Source: Brachionus plicatilis (taxonomy: Eukaryota; Rotifera; Eurotatoria; Ploima; Brachionidae). From it: 64,000 nt of DNA. Numbering within the stretch: position 1 is the first letter of the stretch; each line of letters opens with the position of its first letter. A program made the position numbers and the translations under genes. The stretch spans positions 178,034-242,033 of the forward strand of contig QEOQ01000455.1 of assembly GCA_010279815.1 (NCBI GenBank), read 5' to 3'. The notes under the pieces are model-generated. The model was not told the origin of the DNA, did no database searches, and was given only the letters and a program-made list of their open reading frames with translations. Positions 1 to 10,555 of this stretch are shown here, piece after piece.

Positions 1-300
1 ACTACTTTAATACTACTTTTCTTCTTCTCCTATTTTACTACTACTTCTACTTTAAAGAAATTAAGTAGTGTGAGGAGTCGTAGTATTGTTGTTACTGGTT
101 GTTGTTGGTTGTTGGGAGTGGTTGACCGTTGACTGTTGATAGTTGCTGGTACTGGTTGGTAGTAGGTAGTGTTTGAAAGTTGGTTGTATTGTTTTTGGTA
201 GTGGTTTGAAGAAAGTTGTTCGAAGTTGTTTGGAGAAAGTTGTTTGTAGTTTGGGGTTGTTGGTAGTTGTGATTGTTGGCCGTTGGTATTTGTAAATTTT
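1..300. repeat. GTT/GGT-rich low-complexity tract
   Basis: The plus strand is almost entirely T and G with repeated GTTG, GGTT and AGTTG words, following a short CTACTT-rich start. The minus strand is open for about 100 codons but encodes only an Asn/Gln/Thr/Pro-rich string, which is what such a repeat gives in any frame. I see no domain and treat it as degenerate simple sequence. Confidence 0.7.
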
Positions 301-573
301 TTTTTTATGAAAATATGTGTTTTTTTTTTATAATTGATTAGCATATTTAATTATCTTAAATTTTTAATTATTTTATGATATTTTCACCTCTGTTTTTTCA
401 ATGACTTAAAATTTTTATTTGTTTTATTAAAGTTAATGGCTTAAATTTTTTTTTTATATAATAAATTTTCTAAATAAATTTTTTCATATTTTATAAAATT
501 TTATTAAATTTAACTTAATATTAAACAAACAAAAAAATATAATTAATTAATGTTTTAAAAAGTATTTAATTCT

Positions 574-2553
574 CTATTCATTTAATAAATCCATATTTGA
601 TACCAATAAAGTTGTTGCTTCCAAATTTTTGGCAGTTAATCTTGACCTATGTGGTCTGTTGATGTAACCAGATTTAGAAAAAAGTCTTTCAACTGGTCCT
701 GAAGAAGCAGGTATTGATAAAAATTTTTGTGCAAGTTTCGATAGAGCCGGTAGCTTTAATTTATTCTTCATCCAAAATCTCGTGAAGCTATCATCTTCGT
801 TATAATCGATATTGATGTATTGTTCCAATTCATGCTTGAATTTAGTTTTATCGTCATTCTTATCAACTTGTGGAGTGCTTCTATTTAAAAAACTGAAAAA
901 CTTCCGTCGTTTTGTTGGTGATTTTAGGAGGCTTGCTTCTGAATCTGTACTAATTGCACTCAATGGCCTGGATTTTTTTGTTGCATCATTCGAGGTACAT
1001 GGAATTTGATTTTCTAAATTATTTTCATTTCCTTCTCTAGCAGCTATTATTTTCCATTCTTGAAATAATTGATCTTCTAAGCGTTTAATAAACAAATGCT
1101 TTTCATCTGAATTCAAACTTGATATAGCTAACCATTCGTTTTTAAATAAAGGGTCCAAGAAAGAAGAAATATACCATGAATAGTCGACTATGCTATTGTT
1201 CTTAAAATCTAATATTACACTGAATCGTGTGTTAATTTCGTTTCTCAATTCACTGATAAACGCTTTCAGACTATTGTTTACCAGTTTGAAATCGTTCAAA
1301 TGTTGTATTAATTGTAACAAACTTGGTACTACTAGACTCAGAGTTGAGTACTGATCTCCCTGAATTTCATTTGTAACAAATTCAAATGGTTCTAAGATAT
1401 TAATTATTTCTGCTAGTCTTGAATGTTCATTTTGACTTAAATTAATCCTTGGTTATTGATCATATTTAGAGCTTCATTTAGATCGATTAATTTTATTTTA
1501 CAAATAGCCCGTAAGCACTTAAGCTCACTATTCCAGCGTACTTTTTTTGGTTTTGGAATTGAATTATATTTTTTTTCAGCTAAATACGAAGCAAAATCTT
1601 TCTTTTGCCAATATTTTGCTGAAATTTTAGTGAACTTTCTAATAATTCTTTTAACGTTGTTGATTTTTGCAAGGCTTTTTTTAACAACAAGTTGTAGAGA
1701 GTGGGCAAAACATCTCATATGCTTCAATCCTGAGTCCTGTAATAAATCAATCTCGTCCATATTAAAATTTGTATCAATTTCATCCTCAGAGCTTGTCACT
1801 TCTCCTTCAGTATCAGTTTCACTTTCTTCAATTTCCCTATCAGAAAGGTCAAACTCATCTTCACCGACAAGATGCAATAGCGTACCCATTTTAACCATAT
1901 TCGAACCATTATCTGTAACTATTCGAACTAATTTCTTACGAATAGCGAATTCTTCAATAATGATATCTATTTCTCGTTTAATACCCCTTCCCGTCGTTGT
2001 TGAAATATTTTTGCAGCGAAGAACATAAGTTTTAAAATTAAAATTTTCGTCTAAAAAATGAATCGTTATCCCGAGAAATGATCTTAGTCGTCGATCTGTC
2101 CAAACATCTAAAGTTAGCGAAGCAAATCTTATTTTAGATATTAACAATTTCAAATTATAATTCATAAGGTCGATCTCTTTATTTTGCAATTTTAATATAT
2201 TTGTCCTCGATGTCGGTTTCCATTTCTTGCAAATCAGTGACATAAAAGATCTAAAGGCTTCGCATTCGACTAAGCGGTAAGGCAGTCCACATCCAATAAT
2301 TAAATATTTAAAAATGAAGTCGTTGACTATCTCTGCCGTTAGGTTTTTCTTATGGTCTTGGTTTGACTTATCTTTTTTTTGTTCCTTTGAAGATTTAAAC
2401 TCATCATATGCTTCCTTATCGCAAAATTTTAAGTGCCGAATAAAGTTTGAAGTATTATTCCTTGTATCGGTAATGTTGTTCGAACAAAATTTACACTTTG
2501 CCGTTCTTGAACCAATTTGGTTATCACTGTTAGCTAAAGAATTGTCAGATTAA
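574..2553 (-). pseudogene. hAT-superfamily transposase (ZBED-type), frameshifted
   Basis: The minus-strand frame reads from about 2553. It opens with a BED-type zinc finger (C-x2-C followed by an H...C pair, roughly 2520-2440). It then runs through the RNase H-like core, including IVTDNGSNMVK and the MRCFAHSLQLVVKKSL motif typical of hAT transposases. It ends in the hATC dimerisation domain (FLSIPASSGPVERLFSKSG, near 720-660). The frame is broken once near 1437-1450: the upstream part stops after an NNQGLI segment, and the downstream part continues one base out of register with no other loss until 574. There is no ATG between the upstream stop near 2553 and the first internal Met at 2243, so a 5' exon is missing or lies upstream. 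I could not find convincing terminal inverted repeats. This is a fairly young but inactive hAT copy. Confidence 0.9.
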
Positions 2554-2597
2554 ATTAAAGATATAAATTTAAAATTACTCTTTATTGTCAAATCAGA

Positions 2598-2684
2598 TTA
2601 GGCAAAGTTAATGATTGCTTGCTGCTTTTGAGAATCAGATTCTGAGTTTGTCGAAAATTGAGATTCATCAACCAAATTGCACAT
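2598..2684 (-). other. Short ORF, possible 5' exon of the hAT gene
   Basis: An ATG-initiated 28-codon ORF lies just upstream of the hAT transposase on the same strand. It is acidic and Ser/Gln-rich (SESDSQKQQ), like the disordered N-termini of ZBED/hAT proteins. It ends at TAA before the BED-finger frame opens, and I could not identify a splice donor in its frame, so the link to the transposase is inference. Confidence 0.25.
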
Positions 2685-2689
2685 ATTGT

Positions 2690-3720
2690 TATTCAATAAG
2701 TTTTTTTAAATCTAAAAATGTAAATTTTTTTTATTTTGAATTTTTCTAAATCTTTGAAAAAATAATAAATTAAAAATAAATAAATAAAATTTTTAGAAAA
2801 TTTTATAGGCAAATTACGGCCTACGTTTGGTATTTTAAATGTAAATTGAAAAATAAAATTGTTTTATAATTAGTTTATTTTAAAATAAAGTCGAAATTTT
2901 TTATTAATATTTTTTGACATTTGAACTAAAATAAAAAAAAAAATTTAAAAAAACTTTTGACTGTTTAAATTAATTAAAAAATGAAAAATTTTTAGTTTAA
3001 TGAATTCGTCATTTTGTGACGATTTCAAAAATATAAAATTCATTAGGCCTGTGAGACGCACTTGGACACTATAATTAAAATAAAATTAATAAATTCAAAT
3101 TATTGCTTTAAAAAAAAATATTGTGCTCTCAAAAAAATATTGCAATATTGACTTAGTTTAATTATTATTGTTCACTAGTTCACAATTGCTCGAATTTAGA
3201 TAAAAATATTTTAAAAATGATTTTTAAAGGCTAAATTTAATTCAAATCGAATTATTTTTACATGAATGGATTTGCCATTATATGACTCATCCAAAAATCT
3301 AAAATTTAATTGACCTGTGACTTGCACCTAAACACTATAATCAAAATAAAAAATATGTGAACAATTTTAAGGTCTCAAAAAAAAATTGCAAGTGTGATTT
3401 AGATTAAAAAATAGCATAATTTAAGTGTAATGTACTATGTAAGAGAGTCTAATGTAAGATTCAAACAAAAGAATTTTTATTTCAAGTTTATTTTGATAGA
3501 GGTTTATTTTAGAGCAAAAATTAAAAAAAGCAAGTGAGATTTAAACAAAAGAATTTTTATTTCAAGTTTATTTTAGCAATTTTAATTAGTATAAAGTAAG
3601 AATAAAGCAAAAAAATTTTAATTTTCAAGTTTATTTAAAACGTTTATTTTAAGAACAAAAATAAAAAAAATGCAAATATTTTAAGGTAAACTTAAACAAT
3701 ACAATAATTCAAAAAAAATT
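2690..3720. other. AT-rich non-coding with diverged short duplications
   Basis: No credible gene. Two internal duplications are visible. One is a roughly 265-bp-spaced pair sharing GGCCTGTGA/GACCTGTGA followed by ACACTATAAT (about 3045 and 3310). The other is an 81-bp-spaced pair sharing ACAAAAGAATTTTTATTTCA (3464 and 3545). They may be remains of a transposon end region. Confidence 0.5.
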
Positions 3721-3800
3721 GTCGAATAATTTAGTCGATTATTTTTCGATTAAAAATAATGTCGAATAATTTGCTCGATTATTTTTTCGATTAAAAATAA
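3721..3800. repeat. Two-copy 41-bp tandem repeat
   Basis: Two tandem copies begin GTCGAATAATTT at 3721 and 3762, each followed by CGATTATTTTTCGATTAAAA-like sequence with an internal CGA...TCG palindrome. These resemble the subterminal repeats of hAT elements, but no partner end was found. Confidence 0.55.
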
Positions 3801-3828
3801 ATTGTATACATAAACGAAACCTTAAAAA

Positions 3829-3939
3829 ATGATTAAAAAGAGTGAAGCTTTGCGTGACTATAGAAAGCGGGATAGCAAAAAGTCCTTAATACAGCCGAGT
3901 ACTTCTGCAGGTACCGGTTCTGCGTACCTTGCCATATAA
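3829..3939 (+). CDS. Short basic ORF, possible first exon of a transposon protein
   Basis: An ATG-initiated 36-codon ORF in a locally GC-richer patch. It starts MIKKSEALRDYRKRDSKK and then becomes Ser/Thr-rich. The SEALRDYRKRD pattern resembles the basic 'S-x-A-x-R-x-x-Y-R-x-R' N-termini common in transposon-encoded proteins of invertebrates. A possible splice donor (GCAG|GTACC) lies inside the ORF near 3910. No downstream exon is recognised. Confidence 0.3.
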   Translation: MIKKSEALRDYRKRDSKKSLIQPSTSAGTGSAYLAI

Positions 3940-4068
3940 GTGCAAGCTTTAATATATTTTAAATTAAATTCTAATTTCCTACGTTAACTTAAGACTTAAA
4001 AAGAGGAAAAAGGAAAAATTATGGTATGAAGTTGATTGCTTTCTTTTCCAAAGGTCCTCTAACATTCC

Positions 4069-4130
4069 ATATACCATTCCATACCATTCTATAAATCCAT
4101 TGCATAATCCATTCCATTCCATACTGCGCT
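4069..4130. repeat. Degenerate CCATT/CCATA repeat
   Basis: The stretch repeats CCATT, CCATA and CATTC words (for example CCATTCCATACCATTC). It borders the GC-richer island and the ORF at 4155-4559. It is a simple degenerate satellite-like tract. Confidence 0.55.
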
Positions 4131-4154
4131 CATCACGATGCAATCCCCAATAAA

Positions 4155-4559
4155 CTATTTACTCTGAATCACGCTATCCGGTACATAGTCATAGTCATAG
4201 TCCATGAAAATGCCTATAGCACGATACAGAGATCTAGTTTGATCGAAAATGACACCCCGCAGTTTTAATATATTATTTAAGGTGTTCCGTCCCACGGGAA
4301 CCCTTTTTAGGCGCATACGTGTAAAGCAAGCTCTTGTCGATCCCTTGACCCCACTATAGTGAATGTTTAAGACATTGACGATAGTAGGCAGAGAGGTCAT
4401 CATCAGCATCCAACGACTATCTGTCACCATGACAACATAGTCTCGCTGAATCAACTCGAGTCCTGATCTAATCGGAGAAAAACCGCTTCGACCCGGGCGA
4501 GTGTTATCCAAAACAACCCCTCTCAGGAATTGACAAAAGCCGTACAGACTGGTAGCCAT
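4155..4559 (-). CDS. Unrecognised 134-aa ORF in a GC-richer island
   Basis: A complete ATG-to-TAA reading frame on the minus strand inside roughly 4130-4790, a block clearly richer in G and C than its surroundings. The product starts MATSLYGFCQFLRGVV and includes RRVPVGRNTL-like basic stretches (LKRVPVGRNTLNNILKLRG) and a DYDYDYVPDS run near its C-terminus. I recognise no domain, signal peptide or membrane segment. Neighbours on both sides are transposon relics. It could be chance, a foreign or transposon-carried gene, or an exon; the base composition argues against ordinary local intergenic sequence. Function unknown. Confidence 0.35.
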   Translation of the reverse strand: MATSLYGFCQFLRGVVLDNTRPGRSGFSPIRSGLELIQRDYVVMVTDSRWMLMMTSLPTIVNVLNIHYSGVKGSTRACFTRMRLKRVPVGRNTLNNILKLRGVIFDQTRSLYRAIGIFMDYDYDYVPDSVIQSK

Positions 4560-4960
4560 TTGAAAAACGGCGTTTTAATAAGACACCAGTAAGATTCTAA
4601 TGAGAACAGGGTAAAAAGGCTTATTTAAAGGTTTTTACTCTACCCTCATTATGGTATCGGCCACTGTATATTGTCGCCCACCAAACATAGTAACATACCG
4701 TGGATGGTGTTAGGCGACCACAGCAGGAGATAAAGAACTAACCCGATTTACGTCAATATATAGACGATAATAGGATTACGTCTTCGTGTATTAATTCTGA
4801 CAATGTTTATTATTAATTAGTTTGTCAATTAAACAAACTAATAATTTCCTGTTAATTTTCAATTTTGCTTTATCATTGCAAAAAAAAAAATTATGTCTAA
4901 ATTATGTTTAAATTATGTTTTTCTATCTATTATATCATTTAAATGTATAAATTAAACATT
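4560..4960. other. Remainder of GC-richer island and a hairpin
   Basis: GC-richer sequence continues to about 4790 without a recognised gene. At 4814-4842 there is a perfect inverted repeat (TTAGTTTGT ... ACAAACTAA) with a short AATTA-type loop, possibly a terminator-like or recombination-related hairpin. Nothing else is supported. Confidence 0.4.
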
Positions 4961-4968
4961 AAGTAAAT

Positions 4969-5045
4969 GTAAGAATCTGTAGTACAATGGTTTAAGTCAT
5001 GTCCAACTAATCCAAAGGTAGAGGGTACGATCCCTTTTGGTTACG
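4969..5045 (+). pseudogene. Degenerate tRNA-like sequence
   Basis: An A-box-like TAGTACAATGG (4980-4990) is followed about 35 bases later by a B-box-like GGGTACGATCCC that differs from the canonical GGGTTCGATCCC at one base. A T-arm can be drawn with a 7-nt loop (TACGATC), and the proposed acceptor ends GTAAGAA and TGGTTAC pair at five of seven positions. The anticodon stem is badly mispaired. This reads as a decayed tRNA gene or the head of a tRNA-derived SINE, not a functional tRNA. Confidence 0.45.
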
Positions 5046-5094
5046 AAAAAATTCAAAAAATTTAATTTTACTTTTTATTTAAAAAAAAAATTTA

Positions 5095-5515
5095 AATTTT
5101 CCCGCTATTTTTAAATTTTAAAAGACCAAATTACTACTAATATTATTCAATTATAATGAAAAAAATCGCAAAAAACACTTCAAATTTAAAAATAATTATT
5201 TTAAATTTTTCCCGCTATTTTTGGATTTTTAAAGCTTAAAATACTACCAAAATAATTTAATTATTATGAAAAAAATTGCAAAGAAAATTTCAAATCTAAA
5301 AATAATTTTTTCAAATTTTTCCCGCTATTTTTGGATTTTTAAAGCTCAAAATACTACCAAAATTATTTAATTATTACGAAAAAAATTGCAAAGAATATTT
5401 CAAATCTAAAAATAATTTTTTCAAATTTTTCCCGCTATTTTTGGATTTTTAAAGCTCAAAATACTCCCAAAATTATTTAATTATTACGAAAAAAATAATT
5501 AAAAGAATTTCTAAT
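5095..5515. repeat. 110-bp-period tandem repeat, four copies
   Basis: The marker CCCGCTATTT recurs at 5101, 5211, 5321 and 5431, an exact 110-bp spacing. Each unit continues through GGATTTTTAAAGC-like, TTATTTAATTAT and GAAAAAAATTGCAAAGAA-like segments. Copies 2-4 are much closer to each other than to copy 1, which suggests recent expansion from one side. Beyond the last unit lie poly-A tracts and GTCAAGTCATGACTTTGACT repeats (5515-5640). Confidence 0.9.
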
Positions 5516-5654
5516 TTAACTCATGACTTTGACTTAAAAAAAAAAATTAAGTCAAGTCATGACTTTGACTAAAAAAAAAAAAAAAAATTTTAAGTCATTG
5601 ACTTTGACTTAAATTTTTGTGACTTAGACTTAAAACTGTGACTTAAAAACTAGT

Positions 5655-6192
5655 CTGGAAAAATTCTAAAAATAGCTCAAGTATTGGCTTTTATTCCATC
5701 TAATGATGTTAAGTATCCATTTTTTAAAATTTATGACAATTTGGAAAAAAATCAAGAATATTTTAGTCAAATGATTTTAACTACATGAAAGAAACATGGA
5801 TTGGATATGATATAACCAAAAAGAGTGGTCGTGGTAGAGGTGTTCGGGTTGAGACAAAAAATGTCAAACCATTGTTTGAAATTGATCTTTGGAATTTGAC
5901 TAATAGAATTAAAGATTGTTTACCACGTACAAATAATTTCGTGGAGGCCTGGCACAGTGCATATAGCAATATGCTTATTAAACATCCTTCTGTGTACATT
6001 TTAGTAGATATGTTTCGTAAAGAACAAAAAAAATCTGAAGAAAATATAGTCAAATTAGAAACTGGAACTATATTTAAGCGTAAGCCAAAGTACATTCTTT
6101 TGGATGAAAGTATTAATGAGATAGTTAAAACTTATTCATTGGATACCTTTGATAAATTTTATGATAACTTATCTTCAATATTAGACTATTAA
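5655..6192 (+). pseudogene. MULE transposase C-terminal fragment
   Basis: The 135-codon frame from 5785 contains LPRTNNFVEAWHSAYSNML followed by HPSVYILVDMFRKEQ. This is the pattern found C-terminal to the MULE transposase domain (LPRTNN-x-x-E-x-WH ... HPS). The 130 bases upstream continue the protein in another frame (PSNDVKYPFFKIYDNL), so there is a frameshift near 5785. The catalytic DDE core and the FLYWCH finger usual in animal MULEs are absent. It is a truncated relic followed directly by a LINE-type 3' tail. Confidence 0.75.
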
Positions 6193-6284
6193 TCTTTTTC
6201 TAGGTCGATATTTTTTTTATTTCAACTTTTTTTTTCAAGGTAAAAACTTGCTAATTTACTTGCTCTTTTTTGTCCTATTTTATT

Positions 6285-6320
6285 TTATTTTTTTTACATC
6301 GCCTACAAGGCGTTCATTGA

Positions 6321-6351
<31 letters not shown>

Positions 6352-6352
6352 G
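6285..6352 (+). repeat. LINE-type 3' end: hairpin plus (AAT)n
   Basis: TTTACATCGCC-TACA-AGGCG, a 5-bp GC hairpin, is followed by TTCATTGAAAT and about nine AAT units. The same arrangement recurs at 31209-31260 (minus) and 39940-39990 (plus), with the stem sequence changed but still paired. It matches the way CR1/Jockey-like LINEs end in a short stem-loop and a microsatellite tail. Confidence 0.65.
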
Positions 6353-8100
6353 CCTTGAGGTTGAGAATTGTAATTATTTGACTCGGTTCAATAAAAAAAG
6401 ATCTAATTTTTTTTTTTAAATCAATAAATCAAATGAGTAGCATTTTCTTTGTAAAAACTTGCTAATTTAATTGGTGCTAATTTTTTCTATTGCTATTTTA
6501 AAAAAGTTTATTACTTTTTATATTTGGCTATTTTAATTAGTGCTATCACTTTTTTATGCTCAATTTACCTGGCTATCTTAAATACTGCTATTTTAAGTGA
6601 CCCCCTAGTTAACATAAGACAGATTATTGGAAGTACTTCGTATTTTTTGATACTATCATAACTCTAAGAAAGAGTTATGGGAATTTAGTTCCTAAAGACG
6701 ATGATATTTTGATTGATCATTTTCCTTTTTAAATATATATTTCAGTTGATTATGTTATTACAGTTAATTGTTCAAATTTAAATTTAATTTAAAATTTTCA
6801 AATAAAGGCAAAATGGGTCTCTTTCAAGATTTACTTTACTCCTCTAGACGGCATAATAGTAATACGGTAAATATTGCTGAGCTAAATAAACAAATTTAAA
6901 AAAAAGATCACCCATACTTCCCAAAAAAATGTACCGCTCCACTTTCCAAAAGTTTTTAAAAAAATCGGAACGACAGTAAATTTTACTTAAAAATAAAGAA
7001 AATTTTCACAAAATAAGTTGAATTATCATAATAATTAAAGAAAAAACTAAATTGTAAAAACTAAGTTAAATCAAATTATAATTAAATAAATAAACTGTCA
7101 AATATTGATTAAATTATAAACAAAAATCAATCAAACTACTACAAATTTATTAAATACTAAACTGATTAAATAATCAATTAACTATTGGTAAGTATTTACA
7201 TATTTTTTTCTTTAATTGTCGCCGAATGCTGTAAATCAGTTTACGATTGAAGAAGAATTTACATGTAAATTTTTATTTAATTTAATTTTATATAAAAAAT
7301 CACTTAAACACATATAGTTCATATGTTAAATTGAGAATATCATTAAATTATTGTATTAGTAATTTTGGCATCATCCAACGTTGCAGCACTGTTCAAAATG
7401 ACCTGAAAATAACCGAATAAAAGAATCTCTACTTCGTCGAATATAGCCTCAACGTAAAAGAAAAATTAAAAGCAGACTGGTAACTAAGCAACTTTAAGAA
7501 TTGAGCAAAATAGAAAACATCACGACATTAAATAATGTAATTAGAATCCAATGGTCAAAAAATCAAAAATCGGAGCATTAAAAATCCGAACACCGAAAAA
7601 TCGGTTAAGTGAACCGATTTGGTCAAGAGGTTTTTAGAAGGAATAACTTTAAAGAACCGGCTTTAAGATTGTACAGTTTACATGAACCATTTTTATTTTG
7701 GATCCGGTCTTTCGAACCGGTACGATTGTAGACATTTTTTATTAAAAATTATAAAAATATATTTTTCTTATTTTGCTTGTTCTATAGAATAATATTTTTT
7801 CTATAGAATAAGCAAAATTCATTTTTTGGTACTTTTTTATTAATTTTTTTAAATCATAATTTCTAAAAATTTTTTGTGTCTTTTCTATTATATTTCCTTG
7901 TTAAATGATATTTAACTCACTATAAAAGCGTGGCTTTTTTTTATTTAATCTTATTTATTTAAATATTCCAAAAAATATTTGAATTAGAAATGTCGCTACC
8001 AATGACAAGCGAATCAGCTTAACTTTTGTCCTCACTATCAAAACGAAAAAAACAAGACAGACGTACCATGAGTCAAGTGTGGCAACTATGAATAATGCTG
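6353..8100. other. AT-rich non-coding region
   Basis: No gene seen. Bases 6351-6450 share diverged sequence (CCTTGAGGTTG..., GACTCGGTTCAATAAA) with 27478-27580, a dispersed repeat. At 7596-7623 there is a perfect hairpin AATCGGTT-AAGTG-AACCGATT followed by ACCGG-rich words to 7735, resembling the subterminal region of a hAT element. The rest is homopolymer-rich AT sequence. Confidence 0.5.
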
Positions 8101-8226
8101 ATCGAAACTAAAAATAAAATTGTCAAATTTGATTTTTCTAGAATTTTTTTAATTAGCAAGATAACAGAAGAAAAAAATTTCAAAAACTATCGCAAAAATA
8201 AAAAGCTTTGAATAAGAAATCTTAAA
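8101..8226. repeat. Dispersed repeat, copy 1
   Basis: About 125 bases closely match 27691-27826. Shared blocks include TTTTTCTAGAATT, AGCAAGATAACAGAAGAAAA, ACTATCGCAAAAAT and AAAAGCTTTGAATAA. The two copies differ by small indels and substitutions. It precedes the pogo-like relic at 8317-8520 and may be part of its non-coding end. Confidence 0.7.
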
Positions 8227-8316
8227 TAATGAGCAATCGCCAACCACATAACCAAAACCCCCTTGAGCAATCGATTTCTTTGAACCAGACTGAATTGTTC
8301 TAAATTGCCTAAAACA

Positions 8317-8520
8317 TTAGTAAAGGCAGCATAGCCGATTTCCGTTTTCAGCTTTATAGTTAAGATATTTTTCTTTTTCTTTTATTATTTTGCAAACAGT
8401 TGACCTGTCAATTTTGAACTCTGTAGCAAGGTCATCATCGCTTTTATCTGTTTTTAATTTTTCTTCAACAATAGCAATTTTTGTTTCAATTAAAATTGTT
8501 GTTCGCTTTTTTCGGCTCAT
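8317..8520 (-). pseudogene. pogo/Tigger-type (CENP-B N-terminal) HTH fragment
   Basis: The 67-codon ATG-initiated ORF reads MSRKKRTTILIETKIAIVEE and then DDLATEFKIDRSTVCKIIKE. This is the CENP-B/Tigger N-terminal helix-turn-helix pattern (a K-x-x-I helix, then L-A-x-x-F-x-I-x-x-S-T-V-x-x-I-I). The DDE domain and second HTH are missing; the frame ends at LCCLY just after the first HTH. It is the 5' end of a dead pogo-like transposase. Confidence 0.7.
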
Positions 8521-8744
8521 TTTATTTACAATAAATTTTTTTGTGATAAAAGTGTAGCTTATTTAATATTGTGTTTATGTGATAATTTTTTTCAAAAAAA
8601 CGGGTTATAAGTAAATTTGGGGATATCTCGAGGGGATTTAACTTAACATTATTTTTAATGTAAATGTATTAGAAGAAATCCGTTCTTAAATAATTCAGGG
8701 ATAAATCCAAATTGGGATATAAGTATGTAGTGATATAACCGCAG

Positions 8745-9939
8745 ACTGACTGTATAAACGATTCGGGAGATGAGTCAAATGATTCAGACACGGAGGATAC
8801 AGAAAATAGTGCAAACCTACATGATGATGACTTTTTAAATGAAATCACAATTAATTTACTTAACATTCAAATAGGAACAAATACAATTCCGCGATATTCC
8901 TGTGCTGCTCACAAAATTAACTTGATGGTAAAAACTTCAATTAAATCTTGTAAGAGAATACTTAGGCTTCTGGCTAAATTGTCAAATTATGCTGCAAGTG
9001 TAAGGACTTCTACTATTATAAGCTATGTTTTACCGAAAAAAAAGCAAAACTTAGATGTGAAAATGGAACACGTTGGTCCTCTTCTTATTTAATGCTTCAG
9101 TCATTCTATAAAGCATATGAGAAAAGCGCCTTTCCAACAGATAAACAATGCCCTGTAAGAAAAACGAAAAAAGTTTCATATTTAAAAATTTTGGGACCAC
9201 TCTATTCTTTCTCATTGCTTGCCCAAAAATCTGATTGGCATATTGGTGATGAAATACCAGGTCTTACAATCTTTCAGTCATCTCTTAGTAAATTTCAGGA
9301 AACCGGGGAAAAAACAAAGCTTATCGATAAACTTATATCGCAGTTAAAAGAACGATTCCAATTTGAGTTAGAATCGCAATTCTTTTTGTTAGCAACAATT
9401 CTAAATACATCAAAGTTAAATTATTGGTTTGAACAGCCTTATGCTAGAGAATATTCTGATAAGATAATTTTCAATTTTTCCGAAACTGTTTCTCAAATTT
9501 ACCATAAGTATATAAATGCTGAAGATCAGACTCAGACAGTTAATCCAGTAAATCAAAGAAGAAGAGTTCCTATTCATAACACTGAGAATTCAGTTTTAAG
9601 GTCTTTTTTAAATTCGGCTTCTTATGAATCTAATGCGGAAAGAAATCGCTCTTCTGGATTAGCGAAAAAAAATCGAGAAAAGGAGATGTTCTTGGATTTT
9701 ATTAGGGAGCCAGCAAGTCAACAAAAGTCTACAAAAGAATTTTTGAATGAAAATTCTTATCGTTTTCCAATTCTAAGCCAATTTGCCCGTATTTTATTTT
9801 CTATACCAGCTTCAAGCGCTTTTGTTGAGCGGTATTTAGTATTTGCGGAATTGTAAGTAGCAAAAGATCTCAACACATTAATCCACAAAATTTCATGTCG
9901 AAAACATTATTAAAAGTTAATGTTGATATTTTAAGCTAA
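8745..9939 (+). pseudogene. hAT transposase fragment with two frameshifts
   Basis: The reading begins with an acidic DSGDESNDSDTEDTEN stretch. It continues to CAAHKINLMVKTSIKSC (the hAT 'C-x-x-H-x-L-N-L' region), shifts frame near 9065 into a TRWSSSYLMLQSF motif, and runs 254 codons. The hATC segment IPASSAFVER lies at about 9805-9835, where a second shift occurs. The remaining frame (SICGIVSSKRSQHINPQNF) then continues to a TAA near 9939. The N-terminal BED finger is absent. It is related to but distinct from the hAT copy at 574-2553. Confidence 0.85.
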
Positions 9940-10124
9940 AAAAAGTTATTTTTAATTATTTATTTTCATTTTTGAAGAGTTTAACTTTCATTTTTTTCTC
10001 AAAAAAGATTTTGAATTTTTTAATTAAATTAGAAATAAATTTTAAAATTTGTTACTAATTTCGCATCATTAAGCATTAGGTCTTAAGGAAATTCTGTGAC
10101 AAGCAAATCCCTGCCAAATCACTC

Positions 10125-10250
10125 AAGTGTTCAAGTCCAAGTGTGAGTATGGACACTTGATCTGGTTAAGTGTTTAAGTGTGAGTGTGGGTGCGTATCAA
10201 TACTTACACTCACACTTGAAACTCAAAAAATTCCAAATGTAAATGTATGT
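10125..10250. repeat. AAGTGT/ACACTT subterminal-like repeat cluster
   Basis: Many copies of AAGTGT, GTGAGTGT and their complements occur on both strands (for example TTAAGTGTGAGTGTGGGTG and TTACACTCACACTTGAA). Such clusters are typical of hAT transposon ends, and this one lies just beyond the hAT fragment at 8745-9939. I could not define terminal repeats or a TSD. Confidence 0.5.
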
Positions 10251-10390
10251 GATGATTAACCTTAAAAGTTAAAAAAAAAAAAAAAAATGTTTCCTAGTAA
10301 TTTCTTCTTTAGTTCCTGAACTATTAAATATTTAAACATGCCTTAGTTATTTCAACATATCATTTTTAATTTTCTTTCGACTTACTAAAA

Positions 10391-10555
10391 CATGTTCTGT
10401 AAATTGTAGCAGCTAAAACATCCTTTGTACCACCACTTAAAGTTGAATTAGTTTTAAATATAATGTAGTATCCCAAATTTACTATTTTCTGAGTTTTTGA
10501 ATCAGTATTTTGGTGTCACAAAGGATGTATCAGCTGCTACAATTTACAGAACATG
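10391..10555. mobile_element. 165-bp palindromic MITE
   Basis: The arms CATGTTCTGTAAATTGTAGC...AGCT...ACATCCTTTGT (from 10391) and its complement ending GAACATG at 10555 pair over about 45 bases with few mismatches. The centre is about 75 bp of unrelated AT sequence. No clear target duplication is visible, so the superfamily is not assigned. Confidence 0.75.

Noticed and set aside
30..344. 104-codon minus-strand ORF
   Set aside because: It is only the Asn/Gln/Thr/Pro translation of a GTT/GGT-rich repeat with no domain.
812..2028. Plus-strand ORFs across 812-1009 and 1456-2028
   Set aside because: They are antisense shadows of the hAT transposase, whose minus-strand frame carries the recognisable motifs.
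5101..5515. CRISPR array
   Set aside because: Repeats are contiguous 110-bp tandem units with no unique spacers, in a eukaryotic context.
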